Source of the DNA: Anaerolineaceae bacterium UBA1363
GTDB taxonomy: Bacteria > Chloroflexota > Anaerolineae > Anaerolineales > Anaerolineaceae
Assembly (NCBI GenBank): GCA_002306055.1
Contig: DBRR01000010.1
Span: 1-34,679 of the forward strand
Length of the DNA stretch: 34,679 nt
Direction: 5' to 3'
Below the pieces are notes generated by a model. It did not search any database, had not been told where the DNA came from, and saw nothing but the letters and a program-made list of their open reading frames with translations. The translations under genes were made by a program, and so were the position numbers. Every line of letters begins with the position of its first letter. The stretch's first letter is position 1. Shown here in pieces: positions 1 through 6,715 of the stretch.

Positions 1-32
1 ATTTCTAAATTGCCTTGACAGAAAGGGTACTT

Positions 33-1004
33 ATGCTCATCTTACTTACTGGTGCTGCTGGTTTTCTGGGCTCGCATCTGACTGACCGTCTGTTGGCTGA
101 AGGGCACCGGGTGATCGGTCTCGACAATTTTGTCACCGGTGACCGGGTAAATCTTCAACATCTTGAGGGTAACCCAAACTTCCGACTGATGCAGCAGGAT
201 GTTTCTGGATTCATCCAAGTTGATGAACCACTCGACTACATCCTGCATTTCGCTTCGCCGGCCAGCCCCAATCCCGCATCCCCGCTGGGTTATCCCAATC
301 TGCCAATCCAGACTCTGAAGGCAGGAGCACTTGGAACATACAATAGCCTGGGTTTAGCAAAAGTCCACAAAGCGCGCTTTTTGCTGGCTTCAACCAGCGA
401 AGTTTACGGCAACCCCACCGTTCACCCTCAAAGCGAAGAGTATTGGGGAAATTGCGATCCGATTGGACCAAGATCTGTGTATGACGAAGCCAAGCGTTTT
501 GCGGAAGCCTTAACCATGGCATACCACAACGTGCACGGTGTGAAAACGCACATTGTTCGCATTTTTAACACCTTTGGTCCCAGAATGCGGTTGGATGATG
601 GCAGGGTTGTGCCAAATTTCATCCAGCAAGCCCTGCGTGGAGAGCCACTAACCATTTATGGCACAGGTGAGCAAACCCGCAGTTTTTGCTACGTCAGTGA
701 CCTGATCGAGGGCATTTACCGCCTGATGATGACCGATGAGCATATGCCGGTCAATATCGGCAATCCGCAAGAAACGTCAATCAAGGATTTCGCCTTGATC
801 ATCAACGAGCTCTGCCACAATCCCAGCGGGATCATCACAGAGTATGCCGAAACACTGGGGGACGATCCGCAACGCCGTCAGCCGGACATCACTCGCGCCA
901 AGACTATTTTAGGCTGGGAGCCAAAAGTGGAGCTGCGCGATGGACTGAACCAGACGATCGAATACATGCGTCACAAACTTGGCTTGCCAGCCAGGCAGGA
1001 TTGA
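33..1004 (+). CDS. UDP-glucuronate decarboxylase-like NAD-dependent epimerase (UXS family)
   Basis: Extended short-chain dehydrogenase, 323 aa, expected to convert UDP-glucuronate to UDP-xylose with bound NAD, supplying nucleotide sugar for surface glycans. The N-terminus has the Rossmann motif TGAAGFLGSH (G7, G10, G13). The catalytic pair is Y150 and K154 in SVYDEAK. The stretch SEVYG...HPQSE.YWGN..PIGPRS just before it is characteristic of UXS rather than of dTDP-glucose dehydratases; this assignment is from family memory. The ATG at 33 is chosen because GAAAGGG lies just upstream at 21-27; an in-frame TTG at 15 would add six residues before the Rossmann strand and has no better site. The rsmD start follows the stop by 7 bases, so the two are probably co-transcribed. 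The gene's promoter lies outside the window. A UDP-glucose 4-epimerase-like activity is the main alternative. Confidence 0.85.
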   Translation: MLILLTGAAGFLGSHLTDRLLAEGHRVIGLDNFVTGDRVNLQHLEGNPNFRLMQQDVSGFIQVDEPLDYILHFASPASPNPASPLGYPNLPIQTLKAGALGTYNSLGLAKVHKARFLLASTSEVYGNPTVHPQSEEYWGNCDPIGPRSVYDEAKRFAEALTMAYHNVHGVKTHIVRIFNTFGPRMRLDDGRVVPNFIQQALRGEPLTIYGTGEQTRSFCYVSDLIEGIYRLMMTDEHMPVNIGNPQETSIKDFALIINELCHNPSGIITEYAETLGDDPQRRQPDITRAKTILGWEPKVELRDGLNQTIEYMRHKLGLPARQD

Positions 1005-1011
1005 GCATCGG

Positions 1012-1578
1012 ATGGGTATGCTGCGCGTCATCGGGGGGTCTGCCAAGGGGTTAAGACTCAAACATGTGCCTGGGGATACCACCCGCCCAATCACCGACAA
1101 GGTAAAAGAAGCGCTATTCAACATTCTTGGGGGTGAGATTCTTGATGTGCGGATGCTGGACCTTTTCGGGGGTACAGGCGCGGTTGGGATTGAAGCACTC
1201 AGCCGGGGAGCAAGGGAAGTGACTTTTCTCGATAGCAGTCGGCTGGCAGTAAAAACCATCCGAGAAAATCTCGCAGTAACACATTTTGATGGGAAAGCGA
1301 GCGTATTTCAGGTAGACGCGTTCAGTTGGCTCTCCAGCCAGTCTGATCCACAATTTGACCTGGTTTACGTTGCGCCGCCCCAATATAAAGGGTTATGGGA
1401 GAGAGCCGTCGACATAATTGATCGGAATCCTCGAATTCTTAGCGATAATGGACAGGTTATTGTTCAGATCAACCCTTTGGAGTGGGTTGAAAAAACCTAT
1501 CCAAATTTGCGGGTGTTTGATTCACGCAAATACGGAGATACCCTGTTGGTTTTCCTGGAAAAATCAACTGGTGAATGA
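1012..1578 (+). CDS. rsmD: 16S rRNA (guanine(966)-N2)-methyltransferase RsmD
   Basis: SAM-dependent methyltransferase of 188 aa expected to modify G966 of 16S rRNA in the assembled 30S subunit. The N-terminus MLRVIGGSAKGLRL and the following TRPITDKVKEALFNIL are hallmark RsmD segments. The SAM-binding loop is LDLFGGTGAVGIEALSRGA. Motif IV, normally (D/N)PP(Y/F), reads APPQY here (A121-Y125), so the usual polar first residue is missing; the rest of the fold looks complete. Start is the ATG at 1012 or the ATG at 1018, two codons later; neither has a strong ribosome-binding site. The end overlaps the convergent Nudix gene by 15 bases. Family assignment is firm; whether the variant motif changes activity is unknown. 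Confidence 0.85.
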   Translation: MGMLRVIGGSAKGLRLKHVPGDTTRPITDKVKEALFNILGGEILDVRMLDLFGGTGAVGIEALSRGAREVTFLDSSRLAVKTIRENLAVTHFDGKASVFQVDAFSWLSSQSDPQFDLVYVAPPQYKGLWERAVDIIDRNPRILSDNGQVIVQINPLEWVEKTYPNLRVFDSRKYGDTLLVFLEKSTGE

Positions 1579-2070
1579 CATCACTAACTGACCTTTCTCA
1601 TCATAATGATAATGCCCCCAAAAAGGTCGTCCATTAGCCCTCTGACGCATTACAAGCGGCAAGAGGGTGTAGAGATCCTCAACCAGTTTTAGTTTTAAAG
1701 CACTTCGCAGCGAATACCACGCCAGCCTGCCCTCGCCTGAAGCTCTCAGTTCACCTTGGAGTTGTTTTGCCTTGAAGACAAAGAAGATGATCCCACGGTC
1801 CAGACCCGTATCCACCACTACCTGGCCGCAAAAGATCAATTTGTCTGCAACCAAACCACTTTCTTCGAGCAGCTCACGTTTTGCTGCTGTCGGGACGGAC
1901 TCACCTTTTTCCACATGCCCGCCCAAACCATTCCAATAACCAGCCCAGATCTTTTTATCCCGCGCGCCTTCAAGCAGCAGAATCTGACCTGTCTCACTGA
2001 CCGGAAATATCAACACTCTGGGGATCAGCGCGTAGCGCTGATTGGAAACACCTTGCGATTCAGCACTCAT
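1564..2070 (-). CDS. Nudix hydrolase
   Basis: A 168-aa protein with one complete Nudix box, GX5EX7REUXEEXGU, at residues 51-73 (G51, E57, R65, E66, E69, E70, G72). It should hydrolyse a nucleoside diphosphate linked to another group, with Mg2+ held by the glutamates. The segment before it (GYWNGLGGHVEKGE) resembles the MutT/8-oxo-dGTPase-like group, but the substrate cannot be read from sequence. The ATG at 2070 has GGTGA six bases upstream. It is the last gene of the minus-strand group after the membrane protein and the phosphofructokinase, separated from the latter by a 12-bp hairpin. Its 3' end overlaps rsmD tail to tail by 15 bases. Confidence 0.85.
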   Translation of the reverse strand: MSAESQGVSNQRYALIPRVLIFPVSETGQILLLEGARDKKIWAGYWNGLGGHVEKGESVPTAAKRELLEESGLVADKLIFCGQVVVDTGLDRGIIFFVFKAKQLQGELRASGEGRLAWYSLRSALKLKLVEDLYTLLPLVMRQRANGRPFWGHYHYDEKGQLVMSFTS

Positions 2071-2080
2071 AATGTCACCA

Positions 2081-2109
2081 AAGAGCCTGCGGGCAAGCCG
2101 CAGGCTCTT
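2081..2109 (-). terminator. Intercistronic hairpin after phosphofructokinase
   Basis: A perfect 12-bp stem (2081-2092 with 2098-2109) and a 5-base loop lie between the phosphofructokinase stop and the Nudix start. On the minus strand it is followed by only TTTGG, so it is a weak terminator or an mRNA-processing and stability element that would lower Nudix expression relative to the phosphofructokinase. Confidence 0.6.
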
Positions 2110-2117
2110 ATTAAATC

Positions 2118-3293
2118 CTAATGAAGGAACATGGGCAGACCAAGAATGTTCTTGACCTTGGGACGATAGTTCTCCTTGTCGTAATACAAATCCACGTCCA
2201 CCTGGCGCTTACCGCTAATAACCGTCTCAATTGGGACAATGGAATAATTACCGTCTAAAATACCTACCAAATGACCAAAATCATTTTTCATTGTCAGTTG
2301 CATAGCCAGTGCACCATAGTTCATGGCAACCATGCGATCAAGCATGTCGGCAGGACCACTGCGAACCAGGTAGCCAAGTTTCTGATACATTGTATTATTC
2401 CCGGTGAGGATTTTGATCTGATCCGAAAGCACCTCTCCAATACCTCCGAGTTTCCGGTGACCATACGCATCTGGCGCACCCCACTCAACAATTTCACCAC
2501 TATCGGTATGAGCGCCTTCAGAAATGACACACAAAGAGTAATGTGACTTGCTGTTGCGCTTATCTGATGCCAACAGCTCAGCTACTTCTTGCGTGTTGAA
2601 AGGAACCTCGCAGATGATTGTACGGTCTACATAGCTCAGATAGCCAGTGATCAGGGCGGTTTCCCCAGAATTACGCCCGAAGAGCTCCACAACTCCAATA
2701 CGCTCGTGAGAACCGACGGAGGTGCGGAAATTAGTGATGAGATTGACTGCCTGTGTCACAGCAGTGGAGAAGCCGATGCAGTATTCCGTGCCGAGGACGT
2801 CGTTGTCCATTGTTTTGGGAATCGCGTTCAGTTTAACGCCTTCTTTTACCAGGCGATTGGAATAACTGAGAGTGTCATCGCCGCCAATGGTGATCAGGGA
2901 ATCGAGTTTGAGGTGATCGATCACGTTGAGGATGTGGTCCGTGTAATCTGTGATTTCTTCCAGTTCATCCACGACCTTGCCCCATTTGCTATTGACCAGG
3001 AATTCAGGCGTGTCCTTGGCGCGTACTCTGGATGGATTAGCGCGGGATGTGTGCAGGAAAGTACCGCCAGTGCGATCCACGCGGCGAACCACCATAGGGT
3101 TCAAATCCCTGATGTAAAGTTCGTGGGTTTCTTCATCATCGATGTTATAGTTCAACAAACCAAGCCATCCCCGGCGAATACCTACGATCTCATAATCGCT
3201 ATCAATGCTATTTAGAACAACTGATTTTATGGCGATATTCAAACCGGGGACGTCTCCACCACCAGTTAATATGCCAACTCTTTTCTTTGCCAT
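2118..3293 (-). CDS. pfp: PPi-dependent 6-phosphofructokinase
   Basis: Phosphofructokinase of 391 aa that phosphorylates fructose 6-phosphate to fructose 1,6-bisphosphate. The glycine-rich start is ILTGGGDVPGLN (residues 8-19). Two positions that set phosphoryl-donor choice both have the pyrophosphate form: GGDD at 137-140 (ATP enzymes have GGDG) and PKTMDND at 159-165 with K160 (ATP enzymes have a glycine there). This pair is the established signature of PPi-dependent enzymes, which act reversibly. AAGGAG sits nine bases before the ATG. It follows the membrane protein gene by 13 bases and shares its promoter at 4564-4592. Pyruvate phosphate dikinase in the same window completes a PPi-linked glycolysis. 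ATP use cannot be excluded without assay, but the two residues argue against it. Confidence 0.88.
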   Translation of the reverse strand: MAKKRVGILTGGGDVPGLNIAIKSVVLNSIDSDYEIVGIRRGWLGLLNYNIDDEETHELYIRDLNPMVVRRVDRTGGTFLHTSRANPSRVRAKDTPEFLVNSKWGKVVDELEEITDYTDHILNVIDHLKLDSLITIGGDDTLSYSNRLVKEGVKLNAIPKTMDNDVLGTEYCIGFSTAVTQAVNLITNFRTSVGSHERIGVVELFGRNSGETALITGYLSYVDRTIICEVPFNTQEVAELLASDKRNSKSHYSLCVISEGAHTDSGEIVEWGAPDAYGHRKLGGIGEVLSDQIKILTGNNTMYQKLGYLVRSGPADMLDRMVAMNYGALAMQLTMKNDFGHLVGILDGNYSIVPIETVISGKRQVDVDLYYDKENYRPKVKNILGLPMFLH

Positions 3294-3306
3294 TTCTTAC
3301 TTCTCC

Positions 3307-4539
3307 TTAAATTTTTATTGAGTCAATCAGTGCCTTAGGGCTGACGGTCGCCCACCACCTAAACCACTGCAAGCCTACCATTGTTAACATAGGCAGCAAG
3401 AGGATGACCAGAGCGGATTCCTCAGGCAGCCAATTTTGAGTGATTTGAAACCGACGCCAATGAACAAAAATCAAGGTAAGGGTTGTTACCCAAGCGATGA
3501 TTCTACCAGAAACGTGCCATTTCTCTATCAAATACTTATAAACGCTGAACATTGGAGCGAATAACCAGATGAGGTAGATGCCTTCTGAGGTCAAATTAAA
3601 TAAGTAAAGCAGGTTGAGGGTCAACATCAGCTTCCAATGAAAGGCGCGGCCTTCCCGCTCCCCGATGCCATACCACTCCACGAGCATCATAACCAAAGTC
3701 ACCAGGCTCAGAGCGATTGCAATTTGTGCGCTTGCACCCGGAAATAATTCTCCCACCACCATCAGAGGCGTTCGAACCCACGAGAAATCAGGGAACAACC
3801 GCAAATAGGTCGCGAACCACTCAGATGTCCAACCCGGAAATAGGATCAGGGACACAACAACCAAAAAGGCAAGAGAGCTGAAGTAGATCTTTGCCAGGGA
3901 TCCGTCTCTGCGCGCTCCCAGCCAAATCATAAACAGGATAGCCAGGAAAAGGCTAGGTGGGACCATCCAAAGGCAGATTGCAAAGAGCAGACCCGCCATA
4001 GTGCCCTGTCTTTCTCGCGACAAATAAACGGCAAGGAGTGAGAGGAAGACATACGGCGCATTAACACTGACCGTCAGGATTGACTTGAATAGTGGGTAGA
4101 AGACCAACACCAATAATGACATGATCAGAAGTTCTGGAATGCTTATTTTTAACCCTGCCAACCGGATTGAAAGAAACACACTAAGCACCAAACTCAGTTC
4201 GACAAAAGTCATCCAAATTGCCCTGGCGATCGTGTAGGGAACAAAGCTGATGGGCAGATAAAAAAGCACATACCAGGCAGGGTCATAAAAACGACCTTGA
4301 CTCAAGCTGTTAGGTTCATTCCCGTTCACCTTCAACAAGTCTAGGGTAGCTTTGTATGTGGAATCACTATATGGGGAGGCTCCGGTTCGCATCCATTCCC
4401 TGGCTGCCACCCACCTTGGAGCGAAATCATCCTGTAACTGAAAAGTGGAAGCTAAACGAAGATTGATAGCCGTCGCGCCTATCAGTGCAAGAATAATCAA
4501 TATAGGAAGCCAGATATTGGCGGTTTTCTTTAGAAACAA
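3307..4539 (-). CDS. Polytopic membrane protein, GT87/DUF2029-like
   Basis: About 410 aa with roughly ten hydrophobic segments, beginning with a strong membrane helix (IWLPILIILALIGATAINL) followed by an extracytoplasmic loop with DDFAPRW and SPYSD. This layout recalls polyprenol-phosphate-sugar mannosyltransferases of the GT87 (DUF2029) group, in which acidic residues after helix 1 are catalytic; the match is by general appearance only. The start is the TTG at 4539, because AAAGGGA lies eight bases upstream and the promoter at 4564-4592 would start the mRNA near 4557. An in-frame TTG at 4557 would need leaderless translation. It is the first gene of the operon with PPi-phosphofructokinase and Nudix. 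The function is a guess; the membrane topology is clear. Confidence 0.7.
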   Translation of the reverse strand: MFLKKTANIWLPILIILALIGATAINLRLASTFQLQDDFAPRWVAAREWMRTGASPYSDSTYKATLDLLKVNGNEPNSLSQGRFYDPAWYVLFYLPISFVPYTIARAIWMTFVELSLVLSVFLSIRLAGLKISIPELLIMSLLVLVFYPLFKSILTVSVNAPYVFLSLLAVYLSRERQGTMAGLLFAICLWMVPPSLFLAILFMIWLGARRDGSLAKIYFSSLAFLVVVSLILFPGWTSEWFATYLRLFPDFSWVRTPLMVVGELFPGASAQIAIALSLVTLVMMLVEWYGIGEREGRAFHWKLMLTLNLLYLFNLTSEGIYLIWLFAPMFSVYKYLIEKWHVSGRIIAWVTTLTLIFVHWRRFQITQNWLPEESALVILLLPMLTMVGLQWFRWWATVSPKALIDSIKI

Positions 4540-4563
4540 CTGCGATTTCCCTTTCAATTTATG

Positions 4564-4592
4564 ATTTTATCTTTATCGACCAACGAGGTCAA
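4564..4592 (-). promoter_or_regulatory. Sigma-70-type promoter of membrane protein-pfp-nudix operon
   Basis: On the minus strand TTGACC (4587-4592), a 17-base spacer and TAAAAT (4564-4569). Transcription would start near 4557, which favours the TTG start at 4539 for the first gene. Confidence 0.75.
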
Positions 4593-4700
4593 ATGCTACA
4601 TTCTTTCGGTAAAAGAGACAAAATTCTTGCGGCAACGTGGAGGCCAGGATCGAAAGTTGGATTACTATACCAACTACGGAAAGCAAACTCTGAACAAACC

Positions 4701-5061
4701 GACGCGGTGGGGGTAAACACTGGTCGCGGTGGGAGTAAACCCCCACCGTACGAAGTAAACCTCACCGTACGGATGGGCTTTAGTCCATCCGCTTTACTGA
4801 ATTAAAGGACTGGTCGCAGTGGGAGCAAGCCCCCACCGTACGGAGCAAGCCCCTTGTACGGATGGGCCTTGGTCCATCCGCTATGTCTGAATTAAAGGAC
4901 TGGATGCAGTGGGAGTAAACCCCCACCGTACGAAGCAAGCCCCTTGTACGGATGGGCTTTAGTCCATCCGCTTTACTGAATTAAAGGACTGGTCGCGGTG
5001 GGAGTAAACCCCCACCGTACGAAATAAACCTGACCGTACGGATGGGCTTTAGTCCATCCGC
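4701..5061. repeat. Tandem array of four ~90-bp two-hairpin repeats (locus 1)
   Basis: Four units begin at 4722, 4812, 4902 and 4991 (periods 90, 90 and 89), preceded by a degenerate half unit at 4701-4720. Each has hairpin A (GGTGGGAGTAAACCCCCACC or a close variant), then GTACG, a short second copy of the right half of A ending again in GTACG, hairpin B (GGATGGGCTTTAGTCCATCC) and a tail containing CTGAATTAAAGGACT. Variants often keep pairing, for example GTAAAC/GCAAGC loops and GCCTTGGTCC for GCTTTAGTCC. The same family recurs at 32949-33235. The array lies between the divergent promoters at 4564-4592 and 5239-5267. It resembles REP/BIME-type elements in design; no transposase of that kind is in the window. 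Confidence 0.9.
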
Positions 5062-5238
5062 GAAATCTAAATTGTCCTGTATGAAATGAATGGAGACCTG
5101 ACGGGCAACTACCTCGCAAGACCAGGACACCGCTTATAGTGCATCTTCACGTATGAAACCTATTTGCAACGCGCAACACGTCTAATAATTGACATATAGC
5201 AATCACTAACCGTATCTCAGTAATTGTGAAAAATTTCC
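5062..5238. other. Intergenic stretch without recognisable feature
   Basis: Between the repeat array and the promoter of the DUF3798 gene. Only short frames interrupted by stops are present, and no RNA gene or strong dyad was recognised. The first ~30 bases look like a decayed repeat tail (CTAAATTGTCCTG compared with CTGAATTAAAGGACTG). Confidence 0.5.
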
Positions 5239-5267
5239 TTGACAGTTTATTTTGCAGATGATAATAT
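5239..5267 (+). promoter_or_regulatory. Sigma-70-type promoter of the DUF3798 importer operon
   Basis: TTGACA (5239-5244), a 17-base spacer and TAATAT (5262-5267): a consensus -35 with a good -10. The start near 5274 gives a leader of about 140 bases before the ATG at 5416, long enough for a control element, though no known riboswitch was recognised in it. Confidence 0.85.
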
Positions 5268-5415
5268 CGAAATAAGTGAGCATAAAGATCCGCCCGCTTG
5301 ATCGGTTAGCTTTTCGGACATATCAGACTGGTTATGTGGAGAGCTGGTCGTAAAATTTTCCAAAAAGCAAAACCATTTCGCCATATCCTTAACTAAATCA
5401 AATAAGGAGTAATAG

Positions 5416-6636
5416 ATGAAAAGTAAGAAGTCATTGGTTCAACTGGTACTGTTGATCATGTGCTTTGTGTTGATTTTTTCAACAACAGCTTGCCGATCAA
5501 CAGAAGCACCTCCAGCAGACCAACCCGCTGGAGAGGTGGAGCCTGTAGTAGAGGAACCGGAGGAAAAGCCCTACAAAATTGGGATTATGACCGGGACTGT
5601 CTCACAGGGTGAAGAAGAATATCAGGAAGCGATGAACCAGATCGCCAAGTATGGCGATATGATCGTTCATGCCACCTATCCTGACAACTTCTCAACTGAA
5701 ACAGAAACTACCATTTCACAGGTAGTGCAGATGGCGTCTGATCCTGAGGTGAAGGCGATCGTTTTTGTGCAGGCCATCCCCGGAGCTGCGGCAGCCATTG
5801 AGAAGGTCCGCGAAACCCGACCTGACATGCTGTTCATAGCCGGAGTACCTGCAGAAGATCCGCCAATCATCGCGGAAAAAGCAGACATCGTATTACAGGT
5901 CGACGAGATTTCAATGGGTCGAACCATCCCCGAATTAGCAGCCCAAATGGGAGCAAAAACCCTCATCCACTACTCATTCCCGCGCCATCTGTCCTATGCG
6001 ACCATCGCGCGACGGCTTGAGATCATGAAGGAAACCTGTGCAGAATTAGGGATCGAACTGGTTGAAGTCAACGCGCCAGATCCAACCGGCGACGCTGGCG
6101 TCTCCGGCGCACAGCAGTTTATTACTGAGGATGTTCCACGGCAGATCGCAACCTACGGCAAAGACACAGCCTTCTTCTCCACGAACTGTGCCATGCAGGA
6201 ACCTCTGATCCGGACCGTCTGGGAAAACGGTGCGATTTATCCGCAGCAGTGCTGCCCAAGCCCCTATCATGGCTATCCCGCGGCATTGAACATTGATGTC
6301 AAGGGTCATGAAGGCGATGTGCAGTACATGCTCGATCAAATCGCGATCAAGCTGAAAGAAAAGGGGCAGGAAGGCCGCATGTCAACCTGGGGTGTTCCCA
6401 TCAATATGCTGATGATAGACGCGGGTGTACGCTACGCAATCAAATTCGCAGAAGGTGAGGTCACAAATCCTCGGGACGTGGAAGCCTTCAAGCAAACCTT
6501 GAACGAAGCTGCCGCAGCGAGAAACGTAGGTGATATCACCATAACATCTTACAATGAAGATGGGGTTGATCTGCCCAACTTCCTGATGTTACTGGCTCCT
6601 TACTATGATTTCTCAAAGAACACCACTTTTGATTAA
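5416..6636 (+). CDS. DUF3798-family lipoprotein, probable ABC substrate-binding protein
   Basis: A 406-aa exported protein. It has a basic N-terminus, a hydrophobic core and a lipobox-like TTAC at residues 23-26, then a Glu/Pro-rich linker, so it is expected to be tethered to the cell surface. The mature part starts YKIGIMTGTVSQGEEEYQEA, which I recognise as the DUF3798 family, and continues with alternating strand-helix segments like a periplasmic binding protein of the BMP/sugar type. An unusual CC pair sits in YPQQCCPSPYHGYP. AAGGAG lies six bases before the ATG. It is the first gene of an operon with a double ABC ATPase and two permeases, which is the main reason to call it the ligand-binding component. 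A strong hairpin follows the gene, as often seen where the binding protein is made in excess. The ligand is unknown. Confidence 0.82.
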   Translation: MKSKKSLVQLVLLIMCFVLIFSTTACRSTEAPPADQPAGEVEPVVEEPEEKPYKIGIMTGTVSQGEEEYQEAMNQIAKYGDMIVHATYPDNFSTETETTISQVVQMASDPEVKAIVFVQAIPGAAAAIEKVRETRPDMLFIAGVPAEDPPIIAEKADIVLQVDEISMGRTIPELAAQMGAKTLIHYSFPRHLSYATIARRLEIMKETCAELGIELVEVNAPDPTGDAGVSGAQQFITEDVPRQIATYGKDTAFFSTNCAMQEPLIRTVWENGAIYPQQCCPSPYHGYPAALNIDVKGHEGDVQYMLDQIAIKLKEKGQEGRMSTWGVPINMLMIDAGVRYAIKFAEGEVTNPRDVEAFKQTLNEAAAARNVGDITITSYNEDGVDLPNFLMLLAPYYDFSKNTTFD

Positions 6637-6651
6637 CGACTAAACTCCACA

Positions 6652-6688
6652 AAGTGCCGGCTTGCGCTTTGCAAGCCGGCACTTCTTT
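6652..6688 (+). terminator. Attenuator-like hairpin between binding protein and ATPase
   Basis: A perfect 14-bp stem (6652-6665 with 6671-6684), a 5-base loop, then CTTTA. The stem is strong but the U tract is poor, so partial termination or protection of the upstream mRNA from 3' decay is expected. It lies upstream of the chosen ATPase start and contains an in-frame TTG (6662) that would be a misleading start. Confidence 0.75.
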
Positions 6689-6715
6689 ATGAAAATTAGA
6701 GAAGGAGAAACAGCA

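Noticed and set aside
15..43. TTGACA at 15-20 as a promoter for the first gene
   Set aside because: No -10 box at a suitable distance, and any start would fall inside the coding region.
1564..1578. Frameshift or error at the rsmD/Nudix junction
   Set aside because: Both proteins have full family length; the 15-base tail-to-tail overlap is ordinary.
2589..3215. 208-codon open frame antisense to phosphofructokinase
   Set aside because: It overlaps the conserved catalytic part of the real gene; no start signal.
4593..4805. 70-codon open frame on the plus strand
   Set aside because: It runs into the hairpin repeats and its second half is translated repeat; no ribosome-binding site or family resemblance.
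4701..5061. Possible CRISPR array
   Set aside because: Repeated units are 72-90 bp, internally palindromic and nearly identical along their whole length; there are no unique spacers and no cas genes.
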